Source: Labilithrix sp. | GTDB lineage: Bacteria > Myxococcota_A > Polyangia > Polyangiales > Polyangiaceae | NCBI GenBank assembly: GCA_019637155.1 | Contig: JAHBWE010000021.1 | Location: 62,001 to 126,000, forward strand | Length of the DNA: 64,000 nt | Direction: 5' to 3' | In this document: positions 63,976 through 64,000 of the stretch, piece after piece | Position numbering within the stretch: position 1 is the stretch's first letter | Layout: every line of letters starts with the position of its first letter | Notes under the pieces: model-generated | What the model was told of the DNA's origin: nothing | What the model saw: only the letters and a program-made list of their open reading frames with translations | The model's database searches: none | Program-made: the position numbers and the translations under genes

Positions 63976-64000
63976 ACGCGCGTCGTCGAGGTCGGACGTC

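Overview
The window is very GC-rich and gene-dense. Several features point to a myxobacterium, most likely of the Polyangiales/Sorangiineae (an inference from content, not a database match): many secreted lipoproteins with low-complexity linkers, three Hanks-type kinase genes, a kinase-TPR-GAF-sigma54 activator fusion, and many GTG/TTG starts with 1-4 nt gene overlaps. No rRNA, tRNA, CRISPR array or insertion sequence was seen.

Left part (1-13723): a phasin-like fragment, an alpha/beta hydrolase, an outer-membrane-type protein and a propeller lipoprotein. Next comes a gene-free stretch with seven degenerate ~38-bp repeats and a Fur-box-like palindrome. The palindrome precedes a two-gene unit (RCC1-repeat lipoprotein and di-haem oxidoreductase). 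A strong sigma54-type promoter then precedes a 1510-residue kinase/TPR/GAF/sigma54-activator protein.

13727-19444: small genes, two hairpins, and a partial ATP synthase operon (b', b, delta, alpha, gamma). It has no beta, epsilon, a or c genes here. Its alpha subunit carries an ~80-residue charged insert and a KAE-repeat tail.

19457-21861: a Ser/Thr kinase gene and a lipoprotein gene. A textbook terminator lies between them, and its 3' arm contains the only usable kinase start codon.

21932-35907: the most remarkable region, an eight-gene minus-strand operon. In transcription order it encodes a lipobox/TIG/PDZ protein fused to a complex I subunit H-like membrane domain, a subunit L-like protein with an extra beta domain, a subunit M-like protein with an N-terminal Ig-like domain, a DUF4175-like coiled-coil membrane protein, a MoxR AAA ATPase, a DUF58 protein, a BatA-like protein and a double-vWA membrane protein. 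No other complex I subunit is nearby, and the pump-type charged residues look absent. This is the best candidate for an undescribed membrane system.

35964-50785: mannose-1-phosphate guanylyltransferase, small lipoproteins, a TlpA-like protein lacking CXXC, an acyl-CoA dehydrogenase, a trypsin-like protease, a Uma2 protein, a PEGA-type protein, an Asp-rich secreted protein, an SDR oxidoreductase, a class III cyclase, a B12-binding protein overlapping a CapA-like gene, an SGNH esterase and a PDZ protein. Two short frame-shifted remnants lie here.

50818-63975: infC and thrS lie on the same strand but are separated by an FHA-GAF gene and an AAA ATPase/HNH pair that resembles the Septu (PtuA-PtuB) anti-phage system. 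After thrS come a PQQ-type sugar dehydrogenase-like lipoprotein, a three-gene unit (kinase, TPR/PEGA-like protein, Cys-rich secreted protein), an endonuclease/exonuclease/phosphatase-family enzyme, an AraC regulator and a GFA-family protein ending at a strong hairpin.
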